64,000 nt of DNA, taken from 40CM-4-65-16 sp035279785 (GTDB taxonomy: Bacteria > Chloroflexota > Dormibacteria > Dormibacterales > Dormibacteraceae). Of this stretch, positions 8,944-20,396 are shown one piece after another. The notes beneath the pieces were generated by a model. The model saw only the letters and a list, made by a program, of their open reading frames with translations, was not told the DNA's origin and made no database searches. The position numbers and the translations under genes are program-made. Each line of letters starts with the position of its first letter. The stretch's first letter is position 1. The stretch lies in contig DATEHC010000017.1 of assembly GCA_035279785.1 (NCBI GenBank), positions 22,381-86,380 of the forward strand. Direction: 5' to 3'.

Positions 8944-9309
8944 CTAGGCGACCATCAGCCGGCTCACCTCTTCGTTGAGAAGGCCGAGGTCGACCGGCTT
9001 GGTCAGAAAGCTGTCGATCCCGCCACCGGCCATGGCGTCGCGGACCTCGTCCGAGAGGTCGCCTGTGAGTGCGATGACCTTGATCGGGTGAAGCATGTGA
9101 CGCTTGCGGAGGAACTGTAAGATCTCGACCCCGTCATACATCGGCATATGGACATCAAGAATTACTAAGTCGAATTCCAACGTCGTCCCCATCTCCAACG
9201 CCAGGTTTCCGTCGGAGGCGGTGGAGACCTCGTAGCCCTTCGACTCCAGGAAGTAGGTCAGGAGCTCGGCGCTGGCGGGATCGTCGTCGGCAACCAGGAT
9301 CCGTTTCAC
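8944..9309 (-). CDS. Stand-alone response regulator receiver
   Basis: A 121-aa single CheY-like domain with no output module. It starts VKRILVADDD (acidic pocket), has the phospho-acceptor Asp in LVILDVHMP, a Thr switch in VIALTGD and the conserved Lys in FLTKPVD. The GTG start forms a GTGA overlap with the preceding receiver. It probably relays phosphate between the neighbouring kinases or acts by protein contact. Confidence 0.9.
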   Translation of the reverse strand: MKRILVADDDPASAELLTYFLESKGYEVSTASDGNLALEMGTTLEFDLVILDVHMPMYDGVEILQFLRKRHMLHPIKVIALTGDLSDEVRDAMAGGGIDSFLTKPVDLGLLNEEVSRLMVA

Positions 9310-9700
9310 TGCGCCACCAGCCGCTCGCCCGCGGAGGTGCCCGTCAGGTGCTCGCGTACCTGGGCGGTGAATGTCCGCGTGTCGATCGGCTTGGCGATGT
9401 ACCCCTGACATCCCGCCTGGAAGGCAAGCTCGCGGTCGCCGCTCATGGCGTGGGCGGTGAGGGCGACGACAGGGATCGCGGCAGTGGCCGGGTCGGCCTT
9501 AAGGTCGCGCGTGAGCGAGAGTCCGTCCTGTCCGGGCAGCTGCACGTCCATCAGGATGAGGTCGGGCGTCAGCTCGCGCGCCGCTTTCCACGCCTCGTCG
9601 GCCGAGCCGGCCACCTCGACGCGATAACCGTCGAGCTCGAGCACGGCCCGGACCAGGATCTGGTTGGTCTCGTTGTCTTCGACGACGAGGATGAGGTCGC

Positions 9701-9704
<4 letters not shown>
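9306..9704 (-). CDS. DivK/CheY-like response regulator
   Basis: A 132-aa single receiver domain: ILVVEDNETNQILV (acidic pair), LILMDVQLPGQDGL (phospho-acceptor Asp), VVALTAHAM and GYIAKPID (Lys). The VEDNETNQ start and TAHAM stretch are typical of DivK-type phosphorelay receivers that work with hybrid kinases. It overlaps the upstream hybrid kinase by 4 bp and the downstream receiver by 4 bp, so all three proteins should be produced together. Confidence 0.91.
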
Positions 9705-12303
<2,599 letters not shown>

Positions 12304-12304
<1 letters not shown>

Positions 12305-14145
12305 CAGGCAGCCCCCAGGCTCGCGGTCCCGGCGAACTGGTTGATGAAGGCGCTCACGACCTCCGGGTCCCATTGCCGGAGGGCGCCGGCGCGGAGGATG
12401 GCAAGCGCCTCATCCGCGCTCTTGCGCGAGCGGTAGGGACGGTCGTTGATGAGCGCGTCGAACGCATCGCACACGGAGACGATCCGCGCGTGAAGCGGGA
12501 TTGCCTTGCCGGCGAGCCGGTCGGGATATCCAGTGCCGTCGAACCGCTCGTGGTGGTGCCGGATGATGGGCAGCAGGGAGGCGCCGGAGCGCAGCGGCGC
12601 CACGATGTTCGCGCCGATGATCGGGTGGAGGCGCATCGCGCCCATCTCGGCGGCGTCGAGCGGACCTGGTTTGAGCAGGATCGCGTCGGGCACGCCGATC
12701 TTGCCGATGTCATGGATGAGGCCGCCGCGGTACAGCGTGTCTTCTTCGGCAGCGCTCAGGCCGAGGCTCGCGCCCAGGCGCCGCGCCGACTCGGCGACGC
12801 GCTGCGTGTGTGCCTCGGTGAAGGGATCCTTGGCTTCGACGGCGGCCGCGAGCGCGAAGATCACTTGCTCGGCGCTGTCGAGCGAGTCGTAGACGCTCTT
12901 CAGCCGAAGAGCCGAGCGGACGCGCGCCACCAGCTCGACCCGGTCGACGGGCTTGGTCATGTAGTCGTCCGCCCCCGCGTCGAGCGCGTTGATCCGGTCG
13001 GAGGTGCGGTCGAGGGCGGTGATCATCACGACGGGGATGAGGTGGGAGGTCGAGCTGGCCTTGATCCTCCGGCAGACCTCGTATCCGTCGATTCCCGGCA
13101 TCTGCACGTCGAGCAGAACGAGGTCGGGCGGCGAGGCGTGGATCGCCTTGAGGGCGGCGATCCCGTCCTCGGCGCCGCGGACATGGCATTCGACGCCGGC
13201 CAGGCACGCCTCGATGAGATCGCGGTTCGCGGCCGAGTCGTCGACCACCAGCACGACCGGAATCCGTGCGGTTGCAGGGAGGCCGCGTGTGGGCGTTGCC
13301 GCCTGGATGTCGTCGCCGCGACGTCCGGGCCATGCGGCCGGCCGGAGCGCAGTGGCGAAAGCGACCGCTGACGGGAAGCGGTCCTCCGGGCGCTTGGCGA
13401 GCGCCTTGCGCAGGACCTCCTCGACGTGGGCCGACAGCTCGCCCTTCAGCTCGATGGTGGCGGGCATCGGCTTCGTGACGTGCGAGAGGAGCGTGGCTGC
13501 GGGCGTGTCGCACTCGAAGGGCACGCGCCCGGTCAGCATCTCGTAGGCGACGATCGCGAGCGAATACAGGTCGGACGGGGGGCCCATCGGCTCGTCCGCC
13601 GCCTGCTCGGGGGACATGTACTCGGGCGTCCCCATGACCGTGCCCGAGCTAGTCATTCGCCGGTGCTGGCCCGTCATGAGGGAGAGGCCGAAGTCGGCGA
13701 GCACCGGCGTGCCGTCGTCACGCAGGAGGATGTTCGACGGCTTGACGTCGCGGTGGAGAATGCCGTGCGCGTGCGCGTGGTCGAGGGCGCTCGCCAGCTG
13801 CTCGACGACCGGGACGACCTCCTGCAGCTCCAACGGCCGGCCGACGCGGTCGGCCAGCGTTCCGCCTCCGACCAGCTCGAGCACCAGGTAGGCGATCCCG
13901 TCGTCGTAGCCGTAATCGAAGACCTCGAGGATGTTCGGGTGCTTGAGCCTCGCCACCGAGCGAGCCTCCTGTTGGAAGCGCTGGCGGTAATCGGGGTCGT
14001 CGGCGAAGAAGTCGGGCAGGACCTTGACGGCGACGTACCGGTCGAGGGCGGGGTGGTAGGCGCGGTAAACGGAGGCCATGCCCCCGCGGCCGATCTTCTC
14101 CATGACGCGGTACGGACCGAGGGTCGTGCCCTCGCGGAGGTTCAC
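12304..14145 (-). CDS. Ser/Thr protein kinase - receiver - HD-GYP phosphodiesterase fusion
   Basis: A 613-aa three-module protein. A Hanks-type kinase domain (about 8-265) has the glycine loop IGRGGMASVY, VAVKVLP, catalytic HRDVKPSN (Asp133), DFGLS and the activation segment GTPEYMSPEQ. A receiver (about 293-410) has Asp346 in LLDVQMPG and MTKPVDR. An HD-GYP domain (about 430-605) has HDIGKIG (His478-Asp479), HHHERFDGTGYP and CDAFDAL, all consistent with c-di-GMP hydrolysis. It carries no membrane helix. The GTG at 14145 was chosen because it sits at the conserved kinase N-terminus and overlaps the stop of a small membrane-protein gene. A longer ATG at 14244 would read through that small gene in another frame. 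Confidence 0.92.
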
Positions 14146-14303
14146 CGGAGCCAGCCGAGGAGGGCCGCGATCGAGACGACGGCGGGCAGCGCCAGCGCAG
14201 ACGTGGAAGCCGCCAGGACCATGGCGGCCGCGACCGCCCGCCAAGGCGTTTCTTCAGCTTCCCGCTGCTGCTCCGCCGCTACCCAACCGGCAAGATCGTC
14301 CAC
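14142..14303 (-). CDS. Small single-helix membrane protein upstream of the kinase fusion
   Basis: A 53-aa reading frame from GTG 14303 to a TGA that overlaps the GTG of the kinase fusion (GTGA). It has a charged N-terminal third (VDDLAGWVAAEQQREAEE), then one or two hydrophobic stretches (about 26-52) ending in LLGWLR. An AGGGAG ribosome-binding-like stretch lies upstream, slightly far from the GTG. I recognise no family. The tight coupling suggests a membrane partner or anchor for the soluble kinase-receiver-HD-GYP protein, which is inference. It is short enough to be skipped by many gene callers. Confidence 0.5.
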   Translation of the reverse strand: MDDLAGWVAAEQQREAEETPWRAVAAAMVLAASTSALALPAVVSIAALLGWLR

Positions 14304-14383
14304 GTGACCGTAACCACTCTCCCTGTGAGTTGCAGCGTAAGAAGCATTTACTTAGCGGCACCCCTCTCAGGCGGGCCAATTCA

Positions 14384-14401
14384 CTATCCGATCGGGTAGT
14401 T
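14384..14401. promoter_or_regulatory. 18-bp imperfect palindrome in the 5' region of the signalling operon
   Basis: ACTATCCGATCGGGTAGT reads almost the same on both strands (one mismatched pair). It lies about 80 bp before the first gene of the minus-strand operon and 27 bp beyond the stop of the LuxR-type gene. Two direct TGATCAAA copies follow at 14417-14434. It is a candidate operator, possibly for the adjacent LuxR-type protein. Confidence 0.4.
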
Positions 14402-14427
14402 CTGTTAACCCAACCTGATCAAACTGA

Positions 14428-16095
14428 TCAAAGCCATCCCTGCTTGGCCGCCTCGTGGGCAAGCTCGGTTCGGTTCGAGGAGCCGGTCTTCTGCAGGATC
14501 TGGCGGACGTGAAACTTGACCGTGTTCTGGCTGAGGTGGACCCGCGCGGCGATCTCGCGGTTGGTCAGGCCTTCCACCGCCAGGCGCATGATGTCCGATT
14601 CGATCCGGCTCATGTCCAGCGGCGGGCGCTGCGGGCGGGGCGCGACCTGGCCGGTCCGAACGTGGCGCAGGCGCTCCTGCATGGTCGCGCTGTCGATGGC
14701 CACCGCGGCGACGCTGCCGAGGGCTTCGAGGAAAGACAGCCACTCCTGGTCGGGGTTGAGCGCAGAGCGGTGGAACACCTCCAGCGCTCCGAGCAGCTTT
14801 CCGCGGCTGATCAGGGGGACGGCGCCATAGGCCTTGAAGCCCTCTCGGGCGAACAGCGACCGACGGCGAAACTGGGAGAACGCGCTCAGTGCGGTCACCG
14901 TTTCGATGCGCCGGCTGGCCACCACGTTCCCGGGTATCGACTTCTGGTCGTCGACCGGGAGGCGGTAGTCGGGCACCGAGGTGGCCAGGAAGCCGGTGCT
15001 GGCCGACAGCGCCAGCGTGTTGTCGGCCTCATCGAGAAGGAGCACGTCGGCCGCGTCGACTCGCAGCTGCGAGGTGACATGGTCGAGGATGACCTTGAGC
15101 GTGAGCCGCAGGTCGGGGCTGGCGCTGACGGCAAGGCTGACGCTCTGCAGCGCGGTCAGTCGCTCCAATCGCTTGACCGCATCCTCGTAGAGCTGGGCGT
15201 TCTCGACGGCCAGCCCGGTACGGTCCGCGATGGCCTGGATCCAGGTCACGTCTTTCTCCGTCAGCGGATTCGAGCTCCTCTTCTCGACCAATCCGAGGGC
15301 GCCGATCGTGGCGCCGCGCGCGCGCATCGGTGCGAAGACGATTCCAAGGCGGGTGCCGGCCGGCATCCACGGATGGCGCTCCATGTAGCTCCGTACGTCC
15401 TCGTTGAGCCGGTCCTTGAGTTCTTCCAGGGTGAGGTCGGGAAGGAACATCGCCTGCCCTGTCTCGATCACCTCCGAGGCCACCGGTGATACCTCCCTCC
15501 GGCCGGCGACGCGCATCGCCTCGGCGTAGGTGTCGGCGTAGTCCGGCTGGTCCTCGTCGGCGGTGACGAAGAGGATGTCGGCGGGGTCTTTGCCCATCAG
15601 CGCCGCGATCCATACGCCCGGACGCAGCCTGCTGAGCGCCTTCGTGACGGTGGTGAGGATGGCGCGGGGCTGCAGGCGGGCCCCGGCGAGCTGGTCCGTT
15701 ACCTCGTCGACGATGTGATCGCCCGTGGAGCGCGTGGTGACACGGCTTCGGGTGATGAGGTAGGTGACGTCGGTGAGGTTGGCGACCGCGCCGCCGGCCT
15801 CGGGGACCACGTCGACCTGGAGCCAGACGTCGGCGCCGTCGCTCCGGCGGGCTCGTACGAGCGCCCCCCGGATCGGCTGCTCGCTGCGCAGGCAAGCGAT
15901 CGCCGGATGAACGGTGATCGGCCCCTCGGCGGACTCGATCATCAGCCACCCGGCGTCCTCGGCGCGAGACCCGATGAGGTCCTCCGCCTCCAGCCCCAGC
16001 GTGTCGAGCGCGGCCCGGTTGGCTTCGAGCACCACGCCGTTGCTGTCATAGACGACCACGGCAGCCGGGACGTTGTTAAGTGAACCGGGGACCAA
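14428..16095 (-). CDS. PAS/GAF sensor with C-terminal LuxR-type DNA-binding domain
   Basis: A 555-aa cytoplasmic regulator. A PAS-like domain spans about 8-115 (VVVYDSNGVVLEANRAAL), two GAF domains about 135-305 and 315-475, and a LuxR-type helix-turn-helix sits at the end (LAVEGLTNREIAARVHLSQNTVKFHVRQILQKT). It has no receiver or kinase domain, so it probably senses a ligand directly or partners with the kinases downstream. The start is TTG at 16095; no ATG or GTG exists in frame before the PAS. A short AT-rich intergenic stretch (16096-16148) with CTTAAATTAAG precedes it. Confidence 0.88.
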   Translation of the reverse strand: MVPGSLNNVPAAVVVYDSNGVVLEANRAALDTLGLEAEDLIGSRAEDAGWLMIESAEGPITVHPAIACLRSEQPIRGALVRARRSDGADVWLQVDVVPEAGGAVANLTDVTYLITRSRVTTRSTGDHIVDEVTDQLAGARLQPRAILTTVTKALSRLRPGVWIAALMGKDPADILFVTADEDQPDYADTYAEAMRVAGRREVSPVASEVIETGQAMFLPDLTLEELKDRLNEDVRSYMERHPWMPAGTRLGIVFAPMRARGATIGALGLVEKRSSNPLTEKDVTWIQAIADRTGLAVENAQLYEDAVKRLERLTALQSVSLAVSASPDLRLTLKVILDHVTSQLRVDAADVLLLDEADNTLALSASTGFLATSVPDYRLPVDDQKSIPGNVVASRRIETVTALSAFSQFRRRSLFAREGFKAYGAVPLISRGKLLGALEVFHRSALNPDQEWLSFLEALGSVAAVAIDSATMQERLRHVRTGQVAPRPQRPPLDMSRIESDIMRLAVEGLTNREIAARVHLSQNTVKFHVRQILQKTGSSNRTELAHEAAKQGWL

Positions 16096-16220
16096 ACCAG
16101 GCCGAATTATGGTGGCGGAAGTGAGCGGCCTCTTAAATTAAGCCCACTTTGGTCACCGTTCGGGCAGCGCGTTCAGGAGCGGGCGCCGGCCGTGGCCCCG
16201 GCTATGGATGGACGAGCCAC

Positions 16221-16457
16221 GTGACAGTCGACCGGCATGGCCGCCGCACCGAGTACACAGTGACGATCTCGCCCGCTTCGATGGCGCGCTGGTCGGTAGG
16301 CTCCGAGCTGAAGGACGTCGAGGACCTGGTCCGCCGGAGCTTCGAGTTTCTGCTCGAACGGGAGTCGCCGAGCTCGATACTGCCGCAGTTTGAGCTGTCG
16401 GTTATCGAGACCTACTTTCCGGAGTACGACGAGCTGATCAGGAGTAGTCGAGGCTAG
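16221..16457 (+). CDS. Small conserved-type hypothetical protein
   Basis: A protein of 78 aa if started at GTG 16221; a TTG at 16149 would add 24 low-complexity residues. The C-terminal half (LVRRSFEFLLERE, then ESIL-like SSILPQFELSVIETYFPEYDELI) resembles small uncharacterised proteins I have seen in high-GC Terrabacteria, with an N-terminal beta segment (TEYTVTIS). Function is unknown. It is a lone gene whose 3' end overlaps the convergent DUF899 gene by 20 bp. Confidence 0.6.
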   Translation: MTVDRHGRRTEYTVTISPASMARWSVGSELKDVEDLVRRSFEFLLERESPSSILPQFELSVIETYFPEYDELIRSSRG

Positions 16458-17133
16458 GTCCCCAGGTCTTCCCGCGACCCTCGGGCGTGCGGTCGAGCAT
16501 CGACCAGAGGGGCCACATGAAGTCGACGTGGCGCCGATCCTGGCCCGGGTCCTGATCCGCGAACCACAGCTCACTCGACCAGAAGTGACGGATCTTCTTG
16601 CCGCGCTTCGTGAAGACGTGCGCTAGCGGCCACTGCTGGCCCGTCTCGTCCTCGGCCAGGTAGTCGCGGTTGAATTCGTTGTTCGCGGAAGAGAGCAGCA
16701 GGGCGTGCGACCAGCCGCGCCGTCGCGCATGCTCGCGAAAGCGCGTGATCGGGGCTTTCGCCACCACGACGAAGTTCGCGCGCTGGACGAAGTGGCGCGC
16801 CGCGCCGTCGACCGCGTCGATGATCGAAGTGCAGCTCGGGCACGGGGTCATCGAGCCGATGCGCTCCGGGTACATGAAGTTGTAGAGGAAGAGGCTCTTC
16901 TTGCCGGCGGCGAACAGCTCCGAGAACCGAATCGACCTGTATTCGTCCTCGCCCGGCGCCCAGGCGTCGAAGGCGTAGTCCACCTTCACGAGTCCTCCGA
17001 GCGGCAGGGCCCGTCGCCGCTTCGCCACCTGCTCTTCCTGACGCCGGAGCTTGAGCTCATCACGCAGCAGGGCGTTGCGTGCGCGCCGGTACTCCGGGGT
17101 CTCGCCGGGGAATCGATTTGCTGTTTTCGCCAT
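16438..17133 (-). CDS. DUF899 thioredoxin-like protein
   Basis: A 231-aa protein of the DUF899 (AhpC/thioredoxin-like) family. Key features are NFMYPE followed by the CPSCTS motif and IDAVDGA, then RANFVVVAKAPITR and GWSHALLLSSANNEFNRDY. The CPSC pair suggests thiol redox chemistry, but the physiological substrate of the family is not established. The start ATG opens the conserved N-terminal helix (TPEYRRARNALLRDE). It is monocistronic and divergent from the two-component pair that follows. Confidence 0.87.
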   Translation of the reverse strand: MAKTANRFPGETPEYRRARNALLRDELKLRRQEEQVAKRRRALPLGGLVKVDYAFDAWAPGEDEYRSIRFSELFAAGKKSLFLYNFMYPERIGSMTPCPSCTSIIDAVDGAARHFVQRANFVVVAKAPITRFREHARRRGWSHALLLSSANNEFNRDYLAEDETGQQWPLAHVFTKRGKKIRHFWSSELWFADQDPGQDRRHVDFMWPLWSMLDRTPEGRGKTWGPSLDYS

Positions 17134-17196
17134 TGAGACATTGTCAAACGTCCGTCACATACGGTGCATAGGGTGCTGGCTACGATGGAGGTTCAG

Positions 17197-17883
17197 ATGG
17201 CCGCGCCGATCCTGGTCGTCGACGACGATCCCAAGATCGTCTCGCTGGTGAAGACATACCTCGAGCGGGAAGGATTTCGCGTGGTCGCGGCGGCCGACGG
17301 ACGCTCGGCGCTTCGGGCCTTCAACGATTTCGATCCAGGCCTGATCGTGCTCGACCTGATGCTCCCCGAGCTCGACGGGCTCGCGCTGATGCGCACCATC
17401 CGCGAGCGGTCGAACGTGCCGATCGTGATGCTTTCGGCGCGGGCGCAGGTCGCGGACCGCGTCTTCGGGATCCATGAGGGGGCCGACGACTACCTAGCCA
17501 AGCCCTTCTCCCCGGCGGAGCTTGTCGTGCGCGTCAAGGCCGTCTTGCGACGTGCGCGCAATCCGCGGCCGCAGGCGCGCGGTGTCATCGAGCATGGCGA
17601 TCTCGTCATCGACCTGGATCGCGTGGAGGTCCGGCGCGAAGGTCGTCCGATGCCGCTGACGCCGGCGGAGTTTCGTCTGCTGACCGCCCTGGTGCAGGCG
17701 GGCGGTCGCGTCCTCAGCCGGCAGGCGCTGCTCGACTCGCTCTACGGCGAGGCGCAGGGTGAGGCACTGGAGCGCACGATCGACGTCCACATCGGGCGAC
17801 TTCGCGACAAGCTCGGCGAGGACGCGATCGCGCCACGCTACATCGTCACGGTGCGCGGGTCGGGCTACCGGGCCGTGGCCTGA
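17197..17883 (+). CDS. OmpR/PhoB-family response regulator
   Basis: A 228-aa protein with a receiver (ILVVDDDPKIV, LIVLDLMLPELDG with the phospho-acceptor Asp, YLAKPFSP) and a winged-helix DNA-binding domain (LTPAEFRLLTALV, then TIDVHIGRLRDKLGE and VRGSGYRA). The ATG at 17197 was chosen because a perfect GGAGG (17187-17191) lies 5 nt before it. In-frame starts at 17164 and 17185 precede that Shine-Dalgarno sequence. It partners with the histidine kinase 7 bp downstream. The upstream region shows TTGTCA at 17141 as a possible -35. Confidence 0.94.
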   Translation: MAAPILVVDDDPKIVSLVKTYLEREGFRVVAAADGRSALRAFNDFDPGLIVLDLMLPELDGLALMRTIRERSNVPIVMLSARAQVADRVFGIHEGADDYLAKPFSPAELVVRVKAVLRRARNPRPQARGVIEHGDLVIDLDRVEVRREGRPMPLTPAEFRLLTALVQAGGRVLSRQALLDSLYGEAQGEALERTIDVHIGRLRDKLGEDAIAPRYIVTVRGSGYRAVA

Positions 17884-17890
17884 GCAATCG

Positions 17891-18961
17891 ATGCGCGCGC
17901 TGCGCAGTCTCGCGACTGGCATCACCTTCGTCTCGGTCGTTGTGGCGTGGGTCGCGATCGCCGTCATCACCGTGGGGGTGATGGTGGTGGCGCAGTCGAC
18001 ATTCGACCGCCTCATGGTCCAGGCCGGGTCATCCGCCGTCGTCGCGCACGCGATGTTCGACCACGGCGTGACCACGATCCTCGCCATCGCGGTCCTGGTC
18101 GCCCTGGCGATAAGCGTCGCCCTTGCGATCGCACTTGCTGCGTGGCTGGCGCGGCCGCTGCGCGAGATGGCGGGCGCCGCCGAGCGGATCGCGGACGGCG
18201 ACTACTCGACACGCGTGCCCGGAGGCGGGCCGACCGAGCTCGCCTCGCTCGCGCACTCCTTCAATCGCATGGCGCAGAGCCTGGCCGAGCAGGACCAGGA
18301 GCGCACCGACTTCATCGCGAACGCGGCGCACGAGCTGCGCACGCCCCTGACCAATCTCCAGGGTTACCTCGAGGCTCTGCGCGACGGGGTGATCGCGCCT
18401 ACGCCCGAGCAGTTTCACTCGCTGCACGAAGAGGCCCAGCGGTTGGTGCGACTCTCGCGCTCGCTCGAAGCCCTCGCTGTCAATCGCAGGGCAGAGGAGG
18501 TCGGGCGCTGCGAGAACGTCGACGTCGCCCAGGCCATCCGATCCGCGTACGAGGTGGCGCGGCCCGCGTTCGAGGCCAAGGCGATCGACGTCGACGTGCT
18601 GCTGCCCGACCGGTTGATGGTGGTGGCCGAGCCGGATGGATTGGCGCAGGTCCTGGCCAACCTTCTGCAGAACGCCTCGCGCTACACGCCGCAGGGCGGC
18701 AGCGCGGCGATTCGTGCGGCGGGCCGGCGCTCGAACGTCGTCGTCAGCGTCTCCAACAGCGGCGACGGCATCCCCGCCGGCGACCTGCCTCACGTGTTCG
18801 AGCGCTTCTACCGGGTCGAGAAATCGCGAGATGCCGCGCGAGGGGGCGCCGGCATCGGGCTCGCGATCGTCAAGCAGCTCGTCGAAGCATCGGGTGGTCG
18901 GGTCGGCGTCCACTCTGACGGCCGGCTCACGCGTTTCTGGTTCAGCCTCCCCGCCGCCTAG
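17891..18961 (+). CDS. HAMP-domain sensor histidine kinase
   Basis: A 356-aa protein with two membrane helices (about 9-35 and 58-85) flanking a very short extracytoplasmic segment, then HAMP (WLARPLREMAGAAERIADGD), HisKA (AAHELRTPLTNLQGYLEAL) and HATPase_c (LLQNASRYTP, NSGDGIP, GGAGIGLAI). It is the cognate partner of the preceding OmpR-type regulator. The tiny sensory loop suggests membrane-intrinsic sensing or an accessory partner. The start ATG at 17891 immediately precedes the first helix. Confidence 0.93.
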   Translation: MRALRSLATGITFVSVVVAWVAIAVITVGVMVVAQSTFDRLMVQAGSSAVVAHAMFDHGVTTILAIAVLVALAISVALAIALAAWLARPLREMAGAAERIADGDYSTRVPGGGPTELASLAHSFNRMAQSLAEQDQERTDFIANAAHELRTPLTNLQGYLEALRDGVIAPTPEQFHSLHEEAQRLVRLSRSLEALAVNRRAEEVGRCENVDVAQAIRSAYEVARPAFEAKAIDVDVLLPDRLMVVAEPDGLAQVLANLLQNASRYTPQGGSAAIRAAGRRSNVVVSVSNSGDGIPAGDLPHVFERFYRVEKSRDAARGGAGIGLAIVKQLVEASGGRVGVHSDGRLTRFWFSLPAA

Positions 18962-18989
18962 GCGCTTCGTCTTTCTTTATGTCGGACAC

Positions 18990-19004
18990 GTGACGGCGCG
19001 TCAC
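18990..19004. promoter_or_regulatory. Perfect inverted repeat between kinase gene and secreted propeller gene
   Basis: GTGACG-GCG-CGTCAC has 6-bp perfect arms. It lies 29 bp after the kinase stop and 63 bp before the next start, so it could be an operator for the downstream gene, perhaps bound by the adjacent OmpR-type regulator. There is no T-tract, so a terminator is unlikely. Confidence 0.35.
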
Positions 19005-19034
19005 GCTCCGGCAACACGACTCCGACACCCTGAA

Positions 19035-19054
19035 TCGCGAACGGCATTTCGCGA
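19035..19054 (+). promoter_or_regulatory. Hairpin just before the ribosome-binding site of the propeller gene
   Basis: TCGCGAA-CGGCAT-TTCGCGA has 7-bp perfect arms and a 6-nt loop. It ends 2 nt before the GGAGG of the gene starting at 19067. In the mRNA it would stack directly against the Shine-Dalgarno sequence, suggesting a translational control or stability element. Confidence 0.4.
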
Positions 19055-19066
19055 ATGGAGGCGTGT

Positions 19067-20179
19067 ATGAAAAGTCGGATTCGGTCTCTCGTCTTGTTGG
19101 CCGCGGTAGCGGTCGCGGCGCTTGGCGCGGCGACGCCCGCGGAGGCGGCGGATTCGTCCGGGGGCGCCGTGTTCGTCCAGACCAACGACCCCACCGGCAA
19201 CTCGATCGACGCGTATCACCGCAACGGCGACGGAACCATCGCCTTTCTGAAGAGCTACCCGACTGGCGGTCTCGGCGGGCGTGAGCTCGGCGCGGGATCC
19301 GACCCGATCGCGACGCAGGGGTCGCTCCGGCTCGACGACCGACTGCTGCTCGCGGTCAACCCCGGCAGCAACACCGTCTCCGCTTTCGCGGTCGCCGGCG
19401 ACAGGCTGGCGCTGAGGCAGGTCGTAAGCTCGGGCGGGCCGTTCCCCGCGAGCATCGCGGCGCACGGCAGGCTCGTTTACGTTCTCGACGCCGGCGGCGC
19501 GGGGTTCGTTTCCGGCTTCCGCCTCGCGGGTGGCCGGCTCCACCCGATCGAGGGTTCGACGCGCAGCCTCGGGCTCGCCAACGGCAACCCCCCCTTCTTT
19601 CTCAGCTCGCCGGCGCAGGTCGGCTTCACGCCGGACGGGCGGCACCTCATCGTCACGACCAAGACCAACAACACCGTGGACGTGTTCTCCGTAGATCGTG
19701 ACGGCCGCCTTTCGGCGACACCGGTGAAGAACCCCGCGGCGCCAGTGCCTTTTGCCTGGGTATTCGACTCCGCGGGCCGGATGGTGCTCAACTTCGCCGG
19801 CACCAGCTCGCTCGAGACCTTCACGGTCAACGCCGACAACACCATCACGCCGGTTAGCGCGCCGGTCAGCGACACCCAGGCCGCTCTGTGCTGGGTCACC
19901 CGGGCAGCGGGTTACCTGTACACGTCAAACACCGGGAGCGGCGACGTCAGCCAGTTCCAGGTCCAGGGTGAGGGGACCGTTGTGCTCGTGAACCCGATCG
20001 CGGCGCCTGGCATCTCCGGCGCCATCGACTCGGCGAGCGCGGGCGGCTTCCTCTACGTCCAGGCAGGAGTCGGGAGCACAGTGCACGTCTTCGCCATCGG
20101 CGCCGGCGGGGCGCTGACCCCGACCCAGGTCGCCGCCGTTCCCGACGGTGGGAGCCAGGAAGGGATCGTCGTCACCTAG
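19067..20179 (+). CDS. Secreted beta-propeller protein (lactonase/YncE-like)
   Basis: A 370-aa protein with a Sec signal peptide (MKSRIRSLVLLAAVAVAALG, cleavage near AEAA-DS) followed by repeated propeller blades. Examples are SIAAHGRLVYVLDAGGAGFVSGFRL, GFTPDGRHLIVTTKTNNTVDVFSV and GGFLYVQAGVGSTVHVFAI. This is the 6-phosphogluconolactonase/YncE seven-bladed fold; no enzymatic activity can be assigned. The ATG at 19067 follows GGAGG by 5 nt. The preceding two-component system may control it, which is inference from position. Confidence 0.82.
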   Translation: MKSRIRSLVLLAAVAVAALGAATPAEAADSSGGAVFVQTNDPTGNSIDAYHRNGDGTIAFLKSYPTGGLGGRELGAGSDPIATQGSLRLDDRLLLAVNPGSNTVSAFAVAGDRLALRQVVSSGGPFPASIAAHGRLVYVLDAGGAGFVSGFRLAGGRLHPIEGSTRSLGLANGNPPFFLSSPAQVGFTPDGRHLIVTTKTNNTVDVFSVDRDGRLSATPVKNPAAPVPFAWVFDSAGRMVLNFAGTSSLETFTVNADNTITPVSAPVSDTQAALCWVTRAAGYLYTSNTGSGDVSQFQVQGEGTVVLVNPIAAPGISGAIDSASAGGFLYVQAGVGSTVHVFAIGAGGALTPTQVAAVPDGGSQEGIVVT

Positions 20180-20185
20180 CGTGCG

Positions 20186-20350
20186 TCAGTCGAGCTCATC
20201 GAGGTGGGTCGTCCGGCGGGCGACCCACCACGCCTTCACGTCGTCGATCACCGGCTGCATGAAGATCAGCGCGAGCATCGGCGCGCCGATCAGGTTGATC
20301 GCCTGCCACAGCTCCAGGTGAACGTCGGCCCCACCGGTCGAGTGGTTCAA
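20186..20350 (-). CDS. Possible small membrane protein or remnant
   Basis: From TTG 20350 there is a 54-aa frame with one clear hydrophobic helix (AINLIGAPMLALIFM) and a basic then acidic tail ending HLDELD. The same frame stays open upstream to a TGA at 20479 and encodes another hydrophobic stretch (LVPFIAALIAIG) but has no ATG, GTG or TTG there. It is either a short protein using TTG, a gene using an unusual start, or a 5'-truncated remnant. No family is recognised. Confidence 0.3.
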   Translation of the reverse strand: MNHSTGGADVHLELWQAINLIGAPMLALIFMQPVIDDVKAWWVARRTTHLDELD

Positions 20351-20396
20351 CTGCTTGCTGCCGATCGCGATCAGGGCTGCGATGAAGGGGACCAGC

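Noticed and set aside
7507..9120. 537-residue plus-strand frame opposite the PAS kinase
   Set aside because: Low-complexity antisense shadow; no ribosome site and no family motif.
14417..14434. Two TGATCAAA copies as a tandem repeat or integration site
   Set aside because: Only two 8-bp copies at a gene end, partly within the stop codon region; too short to claim more than a possible half-site.
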